A stretch of DNA of 64,000 nucleotides. Origin: Roseibium hamelinense (GTDB lineage: Bacteria; Pseudomonadota; Alphaproteobacteria; Rhizobiales; Stappiaceae). The notes under the pieces are model-generated. The model had not been told where the DNA came from. It did not search any database and worked only from the letters and a program-made list of their open reading frames with translations. The stretch spans positions 124,001-188,000 of the forward strand of contig NZ_VLLF01000008.1 of the NCBI RefSeq assembly GCF_007830545.1. The letters are read 5' to 3'. A program made the position numbers and the translations under genes. This document shows, piece by piece, positions 9,134 to 18,440 of the stretch (the first letter of the stretch is position 1; each line of letters begins with the position of its first letter).

Positions 9134-10399
9134 TCAGGTGTTCATGCTGTCGAAGAATTCATCATTCGATTTGGTCTGTTTGAGCTTATCAAGCAGAAAC
9201 TCGATCGCATCCACCGTTCCCATCGGGTTCAGAATACGGCGCAATACGAATGTTTTCTTCAAACGCTCCGCTGGGACCAGCAATTCCTCTTTCCGCGTGC
9301 CAGACCGTTGAATGTCAATAGCGGGATAAACACGCTTGTCAGAGATCTTGCGATCCAAGATGATCTCGGAATTACCCGTTCCTTTAAACTCTTCGAATAT
9401 AACCTCATCCATTCGGCTGCCGGTATCAATCAGAGCCGTCGCGATGATCGTGAGCGAACCACCTTCTTCAATATTCCTGGCTGCACCAAAAAAACGCTTG
9501 GGGCGTTGTAATGCGTTTGCATCCACGCCACCTGTCAGCACCTTACCGGATGAAGGAACTACGGTGTTATAGGCACGTCCTAAGCGCGTTATCGAATCAA
9601 GAAGGATTACAACGTCGCGGCCATGTTCAGTCAGACGTTTCGCCTTTTCTATAACCATCTCCGCCACTTGGACGTGACGGGATGCCGGCTCGTCGAATGT
9701 AGAAGATACCACCTCACCATTCACTGTCCGCTGCATATCCGTCACCTCTTCCGGACGTTCATCAATGAGCAGAACGATCAGATAGCATTCAGGATGATTG
9801 GTCGTTATGGACTGCGCGATATTTTGCAAGAAGACGGTTTTACCGGTTCGAGGCGGTGCCGTTATCAGACCACGCTGGCCTTTCCCAAGCGGGGCGACAA
9901 GATCTATTACCCTAGAGGAAAGATCTTTGCGAGTCGGATCCTCGATTTCCATCTTGAACCGCTCATCTGGGTAAAGCGGTGTAAGATTATCGAAATGAAC
10001 CTTATGACGCGCTTTGTCCGGATCTTCGAAGTTGATCGTGTTGACTTTCAAAAGCGCAAAATATCTTTCGCCCTCTTTTGGACTGCGTATCTGTCCCTCA
10101 ACCGTATCGCCGGTGCGCAAGGAAAAACGCCGGATCTGGGACGGGGAAACGTAGATATCATCGGGACCGGGAAGATAGTTCGCATCCGGCGACCGAAGAA
10201 ATCCAAAGCCATCCTGCAAAACCTCTACGACGCCTTCACCGATTATATCGACATCTTGCGCAGCAAGGTTTTTAAGTATAGCGAACATCAGCTCCTGCTT
10301 TCGCATGGTGCTGGCGTTTTCTACCTCAAGTTCTTCAGCGAATTGAAGAAGCTCTGTTGGTGTTTTTTCTTTGAGATCTTTGAGTTTCATTTCCCGCAT
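9134..10399 (-). CDS. rho: Transcription termination factor Rho
   Basis: Rho is the hexameric RNA-dependent ATPase that terminates untranslated transcripts. The 421-aa product has the N-terminal helix bundle ([14 protein letters not shown]), the primary RNA-binding fold with GFGFLRS, Walker A PPRTGKTV, the Walker B region [16 protein letters not shown] and the Q/R-loop segments of the second RNA site. It is a standard length Rho without the long insertion seen in some phyla. The ATG at 10399 was chosen; a TTG directly precedes it. A 260-bp leader with two dyads separates it from hemJ and may mediate autoregulation. Confidence 0.97.
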   Translation of the reverse strand: MREMKLKDLKEKTPTELLQFAEELEVENASTMRKQELMFAILKNLAAQDVDIIGEGVVEVLQDGFGFLRSPDANYLPGPDDIYVSPSQIRRFSLRTGDTVEGQIRSPKEGERYFALLKVNTINFEDPDKARHKVHFDNLTPLYPDERFKMEIEDPTRKDLSSRVIDLVAPLGKGQRGLITAPPRTGKTVFLQNIAQSITTNHPECYLIVLLIDERPEEVTDMQRTVNGEVVSSTFDEPASRHVQVAEMVIEKAKRLTEHGRDVVILLDSITRLGRAYNTVVPSSGKVLTGGVDANALQRPKRFFGAARNIEEGGSLTIIATALIDTGSRMDEVIFEEFKGTGNSEIILDRKISDKRVYPAIDIQRSGTRKEELLVPAERLKKTFVLRRILNPMGTVDAIEFLLDKLKQTKSNDEFFDSMNT

Positions 10400-10662
10400 C
10401 AATTGGGGTCGTTTCTGTTGATGTAAATTCGGAAGGAACTTCTGATGCTTTTCAGATGTAAGGATTCAGAAGTTTGCTGAAGGAACTGCCAGACGTCTTG
10501 AACAGACATTGGTCTCTGACCGATACACGATAACGAAAGATCGGTGACTATATTGAGCGGGTGGAAGATAAGCTCTTTTTATTTTAAGCGCAAGGCTTCA
10601 AATGGCCGTGGAGAAGCAGACTTCAGCAGCCTGCCTCTCCGTATCACCAGAAGTTTTAGGGA
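10400..10662 (-). promoter_or_regulatory. Leader region of rho with two inverted repeats
   Basis: This non-coding stretch between hemJ and rho carries ACTTCTGA/TCAGAAGT (10438-10445 with 10466-10473) and ACCGAT/ATCGGT (10519-10524 with 10540-10545), each able to form a stem. A possible leftward promoter (TTGCGC, 17 bp, TATCTT) sits upstream in an AT-rich patch near 10570-10600. Rho is autoregulated through its leader in other bacteria. A similar role here is inference from the long leader and the stems. Confidence 0.35.
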
Positions 10663-11091
10663 CTAAAAGGGTTTCACGATGACAAGAATAACGATTACCA
10701 CCATGAGAACAGTGGGTAGTTCATTGAGCACTCGGTAAAATTTTGCTGTCTTAGTGTTTTGATCGTTAGCAAATTTTCGAACACATCCAGCCAAATAACC
10801 ATGAGCAGCAGACATGAGTACAACGAGAAGCAACTTGGCGTGAAACCAACCCTGAGAGAAAGCACCACTTTCTACTGCAACCCATAAACCAAAAACCCAA
10901 GACGCGATCATCGCGGGCGTCATGATGGCTTTCAAAAGACGCCGTTCCATAATTTTGAAGGTTTCGGATTGAACCGAACCAACTTCAGCTGAGACATGGT
11001 ACACAAACAACCGCGGTAGGTATAATATTGCAGCCATCCAGGCGATGATCGAAATAACGTGGGCTGCCTTGATCCAGCTATAGAGATCCAT
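10663..11091 (-). CDS. hemJ: Protoporphyrinogen IX oxidase HemJ
   Basis: HemJ is the membrane protoporphyrinogen oxidase found in bacteria lacking HemG/HemY; it makes protoporphyrin IX for heme. The 142-aa product has four predicted membrane segments. It carries the conserved His11 and the WMAAILYLPRLFVYH stretch of the first helix pair, typical of the UPF0093/HemJ family. It starts 3 nt after the hemE stop, so hemE-hemJ form an operon covering adjacent parts of heme synthesis. The ATG at 11091 was preferred over the adjoining TTG. Confidence 0.92.
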   Translation of the reverse strand: MDLYSWIKAAHVISIIAWMAAILYLPRLFVYHVSAEVGSVQSETFKIMERRLLKAIMTPAMIASWVFGLWVAVESGAFSQGWFHAKLLLVVLMSAAHGYLAGCVRKFANDQNTKTAKFYRVLNELPTVLMVVIVILVIVKPF

Positions 11092-11094
11092 CAA

Positions 11095-12123
11095 CTAGCC
11101 CTCACGTACCAATTCGACCATTCTGGCAACATTTTGCGGATCTGCATCCGGCGTTACCCCATGCCCGAGATTAAAAATCAACGGCCCGTTATTGAACGTC
11201 CTCAAGATGTGGCGAACGCCCTCTTCAAGAGCCGCGCCGCCCGCTACCAAACGCATTGGATCCAAGTTTCCTTGGATGGGTAGTTTCTTTTGAAGATCCA
11301 AGGCAATCGCATCTGGAGCGGTCCAGTCAAATCCGATAGCGCTCACACCAGTTTTTTCGGCAAATTTAGCTGATCGCGCTGAAGAAGCTTTCGGGAAGCC
11401 GATGATTTTTGCGTCCGGACGCGTCGACTTCACACCGTCCACGATGGCCTTTGTCGGGGCGATACACCACTTTTCAAAGCCGGCATCATCCAGAACGCCA
11501 GCCCACGTGTCAAATATTTGGACCGCGTCAGCTCCAGCGTCCAATTGTCTGAGTAAATATCTAATGGACGCTTGAACTAGCTGATCTATGAATGCATCCA
11601 TCAAACCAGGATCACGATAGGCACCAACACGGGCGGCAACCTGATCCTGGGTCGTATGCCCTGCCACTGAATAACATGCCACGGTCCAGGGAGCCCCGCA
11701 GAAACCTAAGAGTGTCGTTTCCTCAGGAAGCTCTGCCCTCAGCCGTGAAACAGTCTCTATGACCGGTTTCAGATGATCTTCTGCCTTTTGCTGCTCTAGG
11801 CCATTGACCAATTTTTCGGACAGCGGCTCCAGAACTGGTCCACGGCCTTCTTCAAAACGAACTGGATAGCCAATTGCATCAGGTACTACGAAAATGTCCG
11901 AAAACAGGATGGATGCGTCAAAACCATAACGGCGAATAGGTTGAAGTGTAACTTCAGTAGCAAGGTCAGGTGTATAACAGAAGCTGAGGAAATCCGGGGC
12001 TTTTGCTCTCACTTCCCGATATTCCGGCAGATAGCGTCCTGCCTGCCGCATCATCCAGATTGGGGGAGGCCAGATTGTCTCTCCTGAGAGAACTTTCATA
12101 ACGGCTCTGTCTTGAGACTTCAT
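11095..12123 (-). CDS. hemE: Uroporphyrinogen decarboxylase
   Basis: HemE decarboxylates uroporphyrinogen III to coproporphyrinogen III in the cytoplasm. The 342-aa product is full length. It carries the signature PPIWMMRQAGRYLPEYR near the N-terminus, the conserved Asp region LFSDIFVVPDAIG, the second signature GFCGAPWTVACY, and NLGHGVTPD near the C-terminus. It reads away from the probable origin and heads the hemE-hemJ unit. The close link of hemE to oriC is well documented in Caulobacter and other alphaproteobacteria. Confidence 0.97.
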   Translation of the reverse strand: MKSQDRAVMKVLSGETIWPPPIWMMRQAGRYLPEYREVRAKAPDFLSFCYTPDLATEVTLQPIRRYGFDASILFSDIFVVPDAIGYPVRFEEGRGPVLEPLSEKLVNGLEQQKAEDHLKPVIETVSRLRAELPEETTLLGFCGAPWTVACYSVAGHTTQDQVAARVGAYRDPGLMDAFIDQLVQASIRYLLRQLDAGADAVQIFDTWAGVLDDAGFEKWCIAPTKAIVDGVKSTRPDAKIIGFPKASSARSAKFAEKTGVSAIGFDWTAPDAIALDLQKKLPIQGNLDPMRLVAGGAALEEGVRHILRTFNNGPLIFNLGHGVTPDADPQNVARMVELVREG

Positions 12124-12551
12124 AAGGAGCTGGCCCTTTCACACACTTAAAACAAATAAAGATTCTAATTTTGAATCTGTTTTTTCTTATTGTGTGTGAA
12201 GTACCGGGATCCTTTGCTGTCCACAATCACCCACACCCAATTGCCTGACAGGATAAATTGTCTCATGTCTTGGACAAGTTATCCTCCACAAGAGTCGATA
12301 ACCCAAAAAACTTCGAAACTGCAACCGCTTATTCGATTATTTACCTTTCGTTAATAAATTGGACGCCTGGTGGAAAAGCTGTCGAAAAGAAAGACCCTTG
12401 TCAAAATCCACTGCTCGCTTTTTCATTTCGGACCGACTCGATTTCGAATACAACGCTGTTCATAATTTTCTGCGAATGAGGATAACGTCTTATGCATTGC
12501 CCGTCAGCGTGACACCTTCCCCATTTGATCAACAGAGCTGGGGATGAGTGC
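12124..12551. other. Probable chromosomal replication origin (oriC)
   Basis: This 428-bp non-coding gap separates divergent hemE and the PEP-synthase regulatory kinase, the location of the mapped origin in Caulobacter. It is AT-rich in two patches (12140-12195 and 12300-12360). Three degenerate DnaA-box matches (7 of 9 to TTATCCACA, all with a CCACA core) lie at 12217-12225, 12227-12235 and 12282-12290. Four GANTC sites for CcrM-type methylation lie at 12161, 12173, 12292 and 12435. Genes read outward on both sides, and ParABS lies 4-9 kb away. No perfect DnaA box and no clear CtrA site (TTAA-N7-TTAA) were seen, so exact boundaries are uncertain. Confidence 0.72.
12138..12200. repeat. 63-bp nested dyad in the origin region
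   Basis: An outer perfect 9-bp inverted repeat (TTCACACAC at 12138-12146 and GTGTGTGAA at 12192-12200) encloses an inner repeat (AGATTC at 12160-12165 and GAATCT at 12173-12178). The inner arms each contain a GANTC site. The space between is strongly AT-rich, so the element is symmetric around about 12169. It begins 15 bp upstream of the hemE start. Confidence 0.8.
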
Positions 12552-13382
12552 GTGAATAAGAACCGGCACTATTTTCATCTGCATCTTGTATCAGACTCGA
12601 CCGGCGAGACCTTGATGACGGTCGCCAGAGCTGCAACTGCCCAATACGAGAACATCCAAGAAATAGAGCATGTGTATCCGTTGGTTCGTAGCCACAAGCA
12701 GCTCGACCGTGTCATTTCCGAAATTGAATCAGCGCCTGGCATCGTTCTGTACACACTGGTCGACACTGAAATATCCAGTCGATTAGAGCGAATATGCCGG
12801 GAACTAGGCGTTCCTTTCGTCAATATCCTTGACCCGGTATTTGCAGTTTTTCAGTCATATTTGAATGTGACCCAGACTCACCGGGTTGGCGGTCAGCATG
12901 AGTTGGACGCTGAATACTTTAAGCGGATGGAAGCGCTAAACTACACAATGATGCACGATGATGGACAGCTCTGGGAGGGCTTGGCAGCGGCGGATATTGT
13001 GCTTGTTGGTATCTCAAGAACCTCGAAGACGCCGACCTGCATCTATCTTGCAAATCGCGGAATTAAGGCAGCCAACGTCCCGTTAATTCCCAATATACCG
13101 GTGCCGCATCAATTGCTTGCGCTTGAAGGAAAGCTGATTGTCGGGCTTGTTGCCTCGGCAGAACGTATCCAACAGATTAGGCGAAACAGGGTGCTGTCAT
13201 TAAACTCTGAAGGCTACAATGACAGTTATACCGATCGCAAAGAAATTGCGCAGGAAATCAACATGACGCGGCGGCTTTGCTCGGAACACGACTGGCCAAT
13301 CATTGATGTGACACGCCGGTCGGTCGAAGAAACAGCAGCAGAGATCTTGACCTTGTATAAGGATCACAAGCTCCGCAACTAG
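12552..13382 (+). CDS. PEP synthase / pyruvate phosphate dikinase regulatory kinase-phosphorylase (DUF299)
   Basis: This bifunctional enzyme inactivates PEP synthase or pyruvate phosphate dikinase by ADP-dependent threonine phosphorylation and reactivates it by Pi-dependent phosphorolysis. The 276-aa product has the family start [14 protein letters not shown], and the nucleotide-binding loop [10 protein letters not shown] at about residue 153. I prefer the GTG at 12552 (GGGGA 6 bases upstream) because homologues begin just before the [11 protein letters not shown] motif; a TTG at 12525 is also in frame. It is the first gene to the right of the presumed origin, a position conserved across alphaproteobacteria. 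Confidence 0.93.
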   Translation: MNKNRHYFHLHLVSDSTGETLMTVARAATAQYENIQEIEHVYPLVRSHKQLDRVISEIESAPGIVLYTLVDTEISSRLERICRELGVPFVNILDPVFAVFQSYLNVTQTHRVGGQHELDAEYFKRMEALNYTMMHDDGQLWEGLAAADIVLVGISRTSKTPTCIYLANRGIKAANVPLIPNIPVPHQLLALEGKLIVGLVASAERIQQIRRNRVLSLNSEGYNDSYTDRKEIAQEINMTRRLCSEHDWPIIDVTRRSVEETAAEILTLYKDHKLRN

Positions 13383-13414
13383 TTGGAAAATGCGATTTTG
13401 AGATCGGGATTGAT

Positions 13415-14008
13415 ATGACACTCGTTTTGGCAAGCGGAAGTAAAATTAGGGCGGAACTTTTGAAGAACGCCGGCTTGAAGTTTGATGTGGCACCGGCCGA
13501 TGTCGACGAGCGCGCTGTAGAACAACCCCTCTTGGAGAGTGGATTTCCGCCAGAAGATCTTGCGATTGTTCTTGCCGAGGCAAAAGCGAATTCAGTCAGC
13601 GAAGAACGGCCAGGCGATTTGGTCATCGGAGCGGATCAAATTCTCGCTTACGATGGTAAACGGTTCACAAAACCAGAATCTATGGAAGCGGCCCGTCGTC
13701 AATTGTTGGCGTTTTCCGGAAAGACTCATGAATTGCTATCAGCCGTCGTTATATCGAAAGATGGTGAAGCAATCTGGCGAAATGTGTCCGTGGCCAGGAT
13801 GCATATGCGATCTTTCTCGCCGAAATTTGTCGGGCAATATCTAGCGCAAGTTGGGAATGAAGCGCTTTCGAGCGTTGGGGCATATCAGTTGGAGGGGCCC
13901 GGTATTCAACTTTTTGAACAGATCGACGGTGACTACTTCACTGTCCTGGGCCTGCCAATGTTTCCGCTTCTGGCGAAGCTCCGAGATCTCGGAGTGATTG
14001 AAGTATGA
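13415..14008 (+). CDS. maf: Maf-like nucleoside triphosphate pyrophosphatase
   Basis: Maf-family proteins hydrolyse modified or non-canonical nucleoside triphosphates to monophosphates. The 197-aa product starts with [14 protein letters not shown] and carries the catalytic segment [12 protein letters not shown]. The GxDQ form resembles the YceF branch, which prefers 7-methyl-GTP, rather than the GADT form of the dTTP/UTP branch; that assignment is inference. [11 protein letters not shown] near the C-terminus is also conserved. It overlaps aroE by 4 bp in a maf-aroE-coaE operon. Confidence 0.92.
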   Translation: MTLVLASGSKIRAELLKNAGLKFDVAPADVDERAVEQPLLESGFPPEDLAIVLAEAKANSVSEERPGDLVIGADQILAYDGKRFTKPESMEAARRQLLAFSGKTHELLSAVVISKDGEAIWRNVSVARMHMRSFSPKFVGQYLAQVGNEALSSVGAYQLEGPGIQLFEQIDGDYFTVLGLPMFPLLAKLRDLGVIEV

Positions 14009-14850
14009 TGGGAACAAAACGCGCTGCGGTCACTGGATGGCCAGTCGACCAGTCCCGTTCTCCAATTATTCACGGGTATTGGCTTGATAAACTGGGCATC
14101 GATGGAAGCTATGAGCGCATCGCGGTCGAACCATCAAATGCCGAAGCTTTCTATAGATCGTTCTGCGATACGGGGTTGACCGGCTGCAACGTGACCGTTC
14201 CGCACAAGGAAACAGCGGCGCTGGCATGCGATTGGTTGGATCCTGTTGCACTTGCTATGGGGGCAGCAAATACACTTTGGCTCAGCGAAGATGGCAAATT
14301 ATGCGGTGCAAACACTGATGGGCTTGGATTTCTTGCAAATCTTGATCAGGTACAGCCGGGTTGGGATTCAAACAAAAATTCAGCAATCGTCTTGGGTGCA
14401 GGTGGAGCAGCCAGAGCAATTGTGTGGAGTCTGCTCCATCGGGGTTTTCGAGCCGTGCATATCGTGAACAGAACAGTCGAGAAAGCATTACAATTGCGTG
14501 ATGAATTTGGAGCCAAAACGACGGCACACGGCTTTGGAACGTTTGTGGAGTTACTGGGGACAGCCGATCTTCTTGTGAACACAACGGCGCTCGGGATGAC
14601 CGGGAAACCACCGCTAAATTTAGATCTTGCCAAACTTCCAAAAAACACGCTTGTGACTGATATCGTCTATGTACCTCTTGAAACCGAGTTGCTCCGAACT
14701 GCTCGACTGCGGGGAAACCGAACCGTAAATGGGCTTGGCATGCTTCTTCATCAAGCCGTACCTGGTTTCGAAAGATGGTTTGGCCAGCGCCCTGTCGTTG
14801 ATCAGACGCTGTACGATCTGATTGTGACAGATCTGGAGACGTCAAAGTGA
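14005..14850 (+). CDS. aroE: Shikimate dehydrogenase (NADP+)
   Basis: AroE reduces 3-dehydroshikimate to shikimate in aromatic amino acid synthesis. The 281-aa product has the shikimate-binding start [17 protein letters not shown], the catalytic lysine in [16 protein letters not shown], and the NADP-binding loop [15 protein letters not shown] codons at 14005 and 14008 are both possible. It overlaps maf and coaE by 4 bp on either side. Confidence 0.96.
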   Translation: MMGTKRAAVTGWPVDQSRSPIIHGYWLDKLGIDGSYERIAVEPSNAEAFYRSFCDTGLTGCNVTVPHKETAALACDWLDPVALAMGAANTLWLSEDGKLCGANTDGLGFLANLDQVQPGWDSNKNSAIVLGAGGAARAIVWSLLHRGFRAVHIVNRTVEKALQLRDEFGAKTTAHGFGTFVELLGTADLLVNTTALGMTGKPPLNLDLAKLPKNTLVTDIVYVPLETELLRTARLRGNRTVNGLGMLLHQAVPGFERWFGQRPVVDQTLYDLIVTDLETSK

Positions 14851-15431
14851 TCCGGATAGGCCTCACCGGGTCAATCGGGATGGGCAAGTCGACCACGGCG
14901 AGAATGTTCGCTGAGCAGGGTGTTCCTGTTTATGATGCCGATGCTTCAGTTCACCGGCTTTATGAGGGAGCGGCAGTGCCTCTCGTTGAGGCACAGTTTC
15001 CCGGAACAACCGCTGACGGAAAAGTTGATAGAAAACTCCTATCGGAATACGTGGTTGGAAAGCCTAACGAGATGAAAAAGCTCGAGGCGATTATCCATCC
15101 ACTTGTCAAACAGGAAGAAAATGCGTTCCTTGCAAATGCCCGCAAAGCGGAAAGATCTGCCGTTGTGCTGGACATACCGCTGTTGATCGAAAGCGGAGCT
15201 CTCAACCGAGTTGACTTGATTGTTGTTGTCACCGCGGACCCGGATATCCAGAAAAGACGTGTTATGGATCGTCCAGGAATGACCGATCAGACATTTCGGG
15301 CAATTCTGTCAAAACAGATGCCTGATGCTGAGAAACGGCGCAGAGCTCATTTTATAATCGATACGGGACTAGGTATTGACGCTGCGCAACGAGCTGTAAA
15401 GTCGATCTTAAGAGCCATAGCTGGCCGCTAA
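14847..15431 (+). CDS. coaE: Dephospho-CoA kinase
   Basis: CoaE phosphorylates dephospho-CoA in the last step of coenzyme A synthesis. The 194-aa product has the P-loop GLTGSIGMGKST at residues 5-16, the DAD segment (YDADASVHRLY) and the lid region with RRVMDRPGMTDQ. The start is GTG at 14847, overlapping the aroE stop by 4 bp. The stop lies 2 bp from the stop of a convergent small gene. Confidence 0.95.
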   Translation: MIRIGLTGSIGMGKSTTARMFAEQGVPVYDADASVHRLYEGAAVPLVEAQFPGTTADGKVDRKLLSEYVVGKPNEMKKLEAIIHPLVKQEENAFLANARKAERSAVVLDIPLLIESGALNRVDLIVVVTADPDIQKRRVMDRPGMTDQTFRAILSKQMPDAEKRRRAHFIIDTGLGIDAAQRAVKSILRAIAGR

Positions 15432-15433
15432 CT

Positions 15434-15811
15434 CTATTCCTGTTGTGTAATTCTTGAGCAATATACAAGTTGCTTGGCGGTTATTTCTAGGCATGCAGCA
15501 TCTTGGTCAACAAACATCGGAGCTTCGCGTTCTACAGCGGCTTCATCATTCACTGTTGCGTGGCTTTCCGCCGCTGTCTTGATAATTGTGCGTGCACCAT
15601 CGGACCATTCCCAAGTTTCTGTCGCTGATGTGGCATTAGCAATGACCTTAATTGTACAAGGTCCAACTTTTTGGATCTCTTGTGCTGAAATTCGCATACA
15701 GATTGCAGACCAAATTTCGGGCCCGCCCGCGGCAGCGACATTGAGACTAAAACCCAATGCCAAAAGCGTCGAAATCCCCACTATCCATTGTTTGATTATT
15801 TGAAACTCCAA
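15434..15811 (-). CDS. Small exported protein with four cysteines, unknown function
   Basis: I do not recognise a family. From a TTG at 15811 the product is 125 aa. It has a credible signal peptide (Lys near residue 7, a hydrophobic run, then VAAAGG as a likely cleavage site) and a mature part of about 100 aa with four cysteines that could form two disulfides. Upstream in-frame codons run into the dnaQ start region and are unlikely to be translated. No strong ribosome-binding site was seen at the TTG, so the start is uncertain. It is convergent with coaE and divergent from dnaQ, separating two genes that are often adjacent in related genomes. Confidence 0.6.
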   Translation of the reverse strand: MEFQIIKQWIVGISTLLALGFSLNVAAAGGPEIWSAICMRISAQEIQKVGPCTIKVIANATSATETWEWSDGARTIIKTAAESHATVNDEAAVEREAPMFVDQDAACLEITAKQLVYCSRITQQE

Positions 15812-15918
15812 CAAAAATACAGGAATGTCGATAGGGGACAGCCAAGGAGAGGCTGGCAATCTTCTAGGCCAATTGAGATCAATTTCCCTCGACCTTACAG
15901 CACATTGAATGGATTGAA

Positions 15919-16659
15919 ATGCGCGAAATTTCTTTTGATACAGAAACAACGGGCCTCAATCCAAGGGGAGGCGATCGCTTGGTTGAAATTGGCGGCGTCG
16001 AACTTTTCAATCATGTTCCTACCGGCAATTCCTATCACGTTTACATTAATCCTGAGCGGGACATGCCGATTGAGGCATTCAACGTACATGGGTTGTCAGC
16101 CGAGTTTTTGAGTGACAAGCCATTGTTTGCAGACGTGGCCGACGCGTTTTTGGATTTTGTGGCTGACGCAACGCTGGTAATCCATAATGCCGCGTTCGAT
16201 ATGGGTTTCATTAATATGGAACTCGAGCGGGCGGGAAAACGGACCATTCCGAACACCCAGGTCATAGATACACTCGATATTGCCAGGCGAAAGCACCCTG
16301 CAGGTCCAAACTCTCTCGATGCATTGTGTAATCGGTACGGCATCGATAATTCGCGCCGGATTAAACACGGTGCTCTGCTCGATGCGGAGATCCTGGCTGA
16401 AGTTTATCTCGAGCTAATTGGCGGCAAGCAAACCGCGTTGCGCCTAACACCAGAAAACGACAGCGTTAGGAAACAAGAAAACAGCTCTTCTGGGCAAAAT
16501 GAGTTTGGTGAACTAGGGCCATTCTCTGCCCGCCAAAGGCCGCAACCACTTGCCCATTCCATTTCATCAGCTGAGTTCAAAGCACATTCAGATTTTGTGG
16601 AAGGCATGGGAGACGCGGCGCTTTGGAAGAAGTACGCCGCATCTTCAGTCGAAGGCTGA
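15919..16659 (+). CDS. dnaQ: DNA polymerase III epsilon subunit (3'-5' proofreading exonuclease)
   Basis: DnaQ is the proofreading exonuclease of the replicative polymerase. The 246-aa product has the Exo I motif FDTETTG with Asp7 and Glu9, Exo II in VIHNAAFDMGFI, and Exo III in HGALLDAEILAEVY with its catalytic His and Asp. The last 65 residues form a variable tail that in other species binds the alpha subunit. The start matches the family. Confidence 0.96.
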   Translation: MREISFDTETTGLNPRGGDRLVEIGGVELFNHVPTGNSYHVYINPERDMPIEAFNVHGLSAEFLSDKPLFADVADAFLDFVADATLVIHNAAFDMGFINMELERAGKRTIPNTQVIDTLDIARRKHPAGPNSLDALCNRYGIDNSRRIKHGALLDAEILAEVYLELIGGKQTALRLTPENDSVRKQENSSSGQNEFGELGPFSARQRPQPLAHSISSAEFKAHSDFVEGMGDAALWKKYAASSVEG

Positions 16660-16675
16660 CATCGAGCCCTCATTG

Positions 16676-17662
16676 TTAAAGCATAGATGGCAAGACGCGG
16701 TCGGGTGGCCTGTGTCCATCCATAAAAGTTTTGATATTGATGATGACTTTTTCGCCCATTTCGATCCGGCCTTCTATCGTTGCCGATCCCATGTGGGGCA
16801 GAAGAACCACATTCTCCAGTTTCGCAAGCTTCGGATTGACGGCTGGTTCGTGTTCAAACACGTCAAGCCCTGCCCCAGCCAGTTCCCCGGCATCCAGCAT
16901 GCGTATTAATGCATTTTCATCAATGACTTCGCCACGGGCTGTATTGACTATGAATGCGTCCGGTTTCATCAGTTTAAGCCGGCGCGCTGACAGCAAATGA
17001 AATGTTCCTGGCGTGTGCGGACAGTGAACGGACACGACATCCATGCGTGCCAGCATTTGGTCGAGACTTTCCCAATAGGTTGCCTCTAGTTCCTCTTCGA
17101 TACCGGGGCTGACACGGCGGCGATTGTGGTAGTGGATCGACATTCCGAAGGCTTTTGCGCGTCGGGCAACGGCCTGGCCGATACGACCCATACCAACAAT
17201 GCCGAGCCGTTTGCCCCAAATCCGGTGCCCGAGCATCCAAGTTGGGGACCAGCCGGCCCAATCGCCGGCTTTGAGTGCTTCAATGCCTGCTGCCAGTCTT
17301 CTCGGAACGCCCAAAATGAGGGCCATCGTCATATCTGCAGTGTCTTCCGTCAGAACACCCGGTGTGTTGGTCACGTTGATGCCGCGATTGTTCGCTGTGA
17401 CAACATCAATGTTGTCGACACCGTTTCCGAAATTCGCGATTAATTTCAGTTTTTCGCCCGCCTGGGACAGGACAGCAGAATCAACACGGTCGGTAACTGT
17501 GGGTACCAGGACATCGGCCCCTCTAACCGCTTCGACCAATTCTGCCTGGCTGAACGGCTTGTCGCTCTCATTGAGCCGTGTTTCGAAGAGTTCCCGCATT
17601 CGGGTCTCAACAACTTCCGGCAATTTCCGGGTCACGACAACGATGGGCTTCTTTTTTGCCAT
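16676..17662 (-). CDS. D-isomer specific 2-hydroxyacid dehydrogenase (glyoxylate/hydroxypyruvate reductase-like)
   Basis: This is an NAD(P)H-dependent D-2-hydroxyacid dehydrogenase. The closest functional type appears to be glyoxylate/hydroxypyruvate reductase, but the substrate is inferred. From the ATG at 17662 the product is 328 aa. It has the substrate loop IANFGNGVDNID, the nucleotide motif GIVGMGRIGQAVARR, the catalytic Arg in NTARGEVIDE, a conserved Glu, and the catalytic His in LPHMGSAT. The open frame extends 26 codons upstream without family support. It is convergent with dnaQ. Confidence 0.88.
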   Translation of the reverse strand: MAKKKPIVVVTRKLPEVVETRMRELFETRLNESDKPFSQAELVEAVRGADVLVPTVTDRVDSAVLSQAGEKLKLIANFGNGVDNIDVVTANNRGINVTNTPGVLTEDTADMTMALILGVPRRLAAGIEALKAGDWAGWSPTWMLGHRIWGKRLGIVGMGRIGQAVARRAKAFGMSIHYHNRRRVSPGIEEELEATYWESLDQMLARMDVVSVHCPHTPGTFHLLSARRLKLMKPDAFIVNTARGEVIDENALIRMLDAGELAGAGLDVFEHEPAVNPKLAKLENVVLLPHMGSATIEGRIEMGEKVIINIKTFMDGHRPPDRVLPSML

Positions 17663-17780
17663 GCCTATGCCTTCTGCGTATCGTTGAGGCCCTGTTAACC
17701 ACAACGGATTCATGACTATGTGCCTATCCCAAGTTGGCACCGCACCCTCTTCCTTACCAGATGGTCAGGTAGAAACAAGT

Positions 17781-17812
17781 GGACCTGAAATCATGTGTCG
17801 ACTCTCAGGTCC
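17781..17812. repeat. 32-bp inverted repeat upstream of the SH3-like gene
   Basis: GGACCTGA (17781-17788) and TCAGGTCC (17805-17812) are perfect inverted repeats separated by 16 bp. They lie between the divergent dehydrogenase and SH3-like genes. No T-run follows, so an operator is more likely than a terminator. Confidence 0.5.
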
Positions 17813-17902
17813 CGCGGGCATGCCAAACTGGTTTTTCAACACGGACTTCGTTAGAGGTTTGCATGAGAAATGGTCGGAAACACAATTGGACAACCGAATA
17901 AT

Positions 17903-18439
17903 ATGACAAAAAATCTAAACCGGATTGTGGTCATCGCAGCAAGCATTGTTTTCTTCGGATTGTTTGTTCTGTTTGTGCCGCCTGCTTTTGCGCAAAGTAC
18001 ACAAACGGGTGCGACCGGACTGCCGGTGCCAAGGTTTGTCAGCTTAAAATCAGATCGCGTTAACGTACGTATCGGCCCCTCTCGTGACCATGATATTGCT
18101 TGGACCTTCGTACAAGCTGGTCTTCCGGTGGAAATTGTTCAGGAATTTGAAAATTGGCGCCGTATTCGAGACTGGGAAGGCAAAGAGGGCTGGGTCTTCC
18201 ACTCGCTTTTGTCCGGACGTCGGACCGCTCTTGTCACGCCCTGGGAACAAGGCAATCGGACACCACTTCGCGCACGGTCCAAATCCGATGCAGATATTGT
18301 CGCGGAATTGGAACCAAACGTCCTTGCTGCAGTGCGGGAGTGCGCTGGAGGATGGTGCCGTGTTGATGGCGAGAATTATGATGGCTGGCTGGATCAAACG
18401 CGCTTATTCGGCGTCTATCCTGACGAACTCATTGACTAA
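17903..18439 (+). CDS. Exported SH3-like (bacterial SH3) domain protein
   Basis: The 178-aa product has a signal peptide (a long hydrophobic run followed by PPAFAQS with likely cleavage after AFA). Two bacterial SH3-type repeats follow: VNVRIGPSRDHDIAWTF with WRRIRDWEGKEGWVFHSLL, and TPLRARSKSDADIVAEL with GGWCRVDGENYDGWL. Such domains bind peptidoglycan or peptides in the periplasm, and the exact role is unknown. I chose the ATG at 17903 for the shape of the signal peptide; an ATG at 17870 is also in frame. A strong terminator follows directly. Confidence 0.85.
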   Translation: MTKNLNRIVVIAASIVFFGLFVLFVPPAFAQSTQTGATGLPVPRFVSLKSDRVNVRIGPSRDHDIAWTFVQAGLPVEIVQEFENWRRIRDWEGKEGWVFHSLLSGRRTALVTPWEQGNRTPLRARSKSDADIVAELEPNVLAAVRECAGGWCRVDGENYDGWLDQTRLFGVYPDELID

Positions 18440-18440
18440 A

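Noticed and set aside
9623-10426. A 267-codon open frame antisense to rho
   Set aside because: It mirrors rho, has no family features, and the rho frame explains the region fully.
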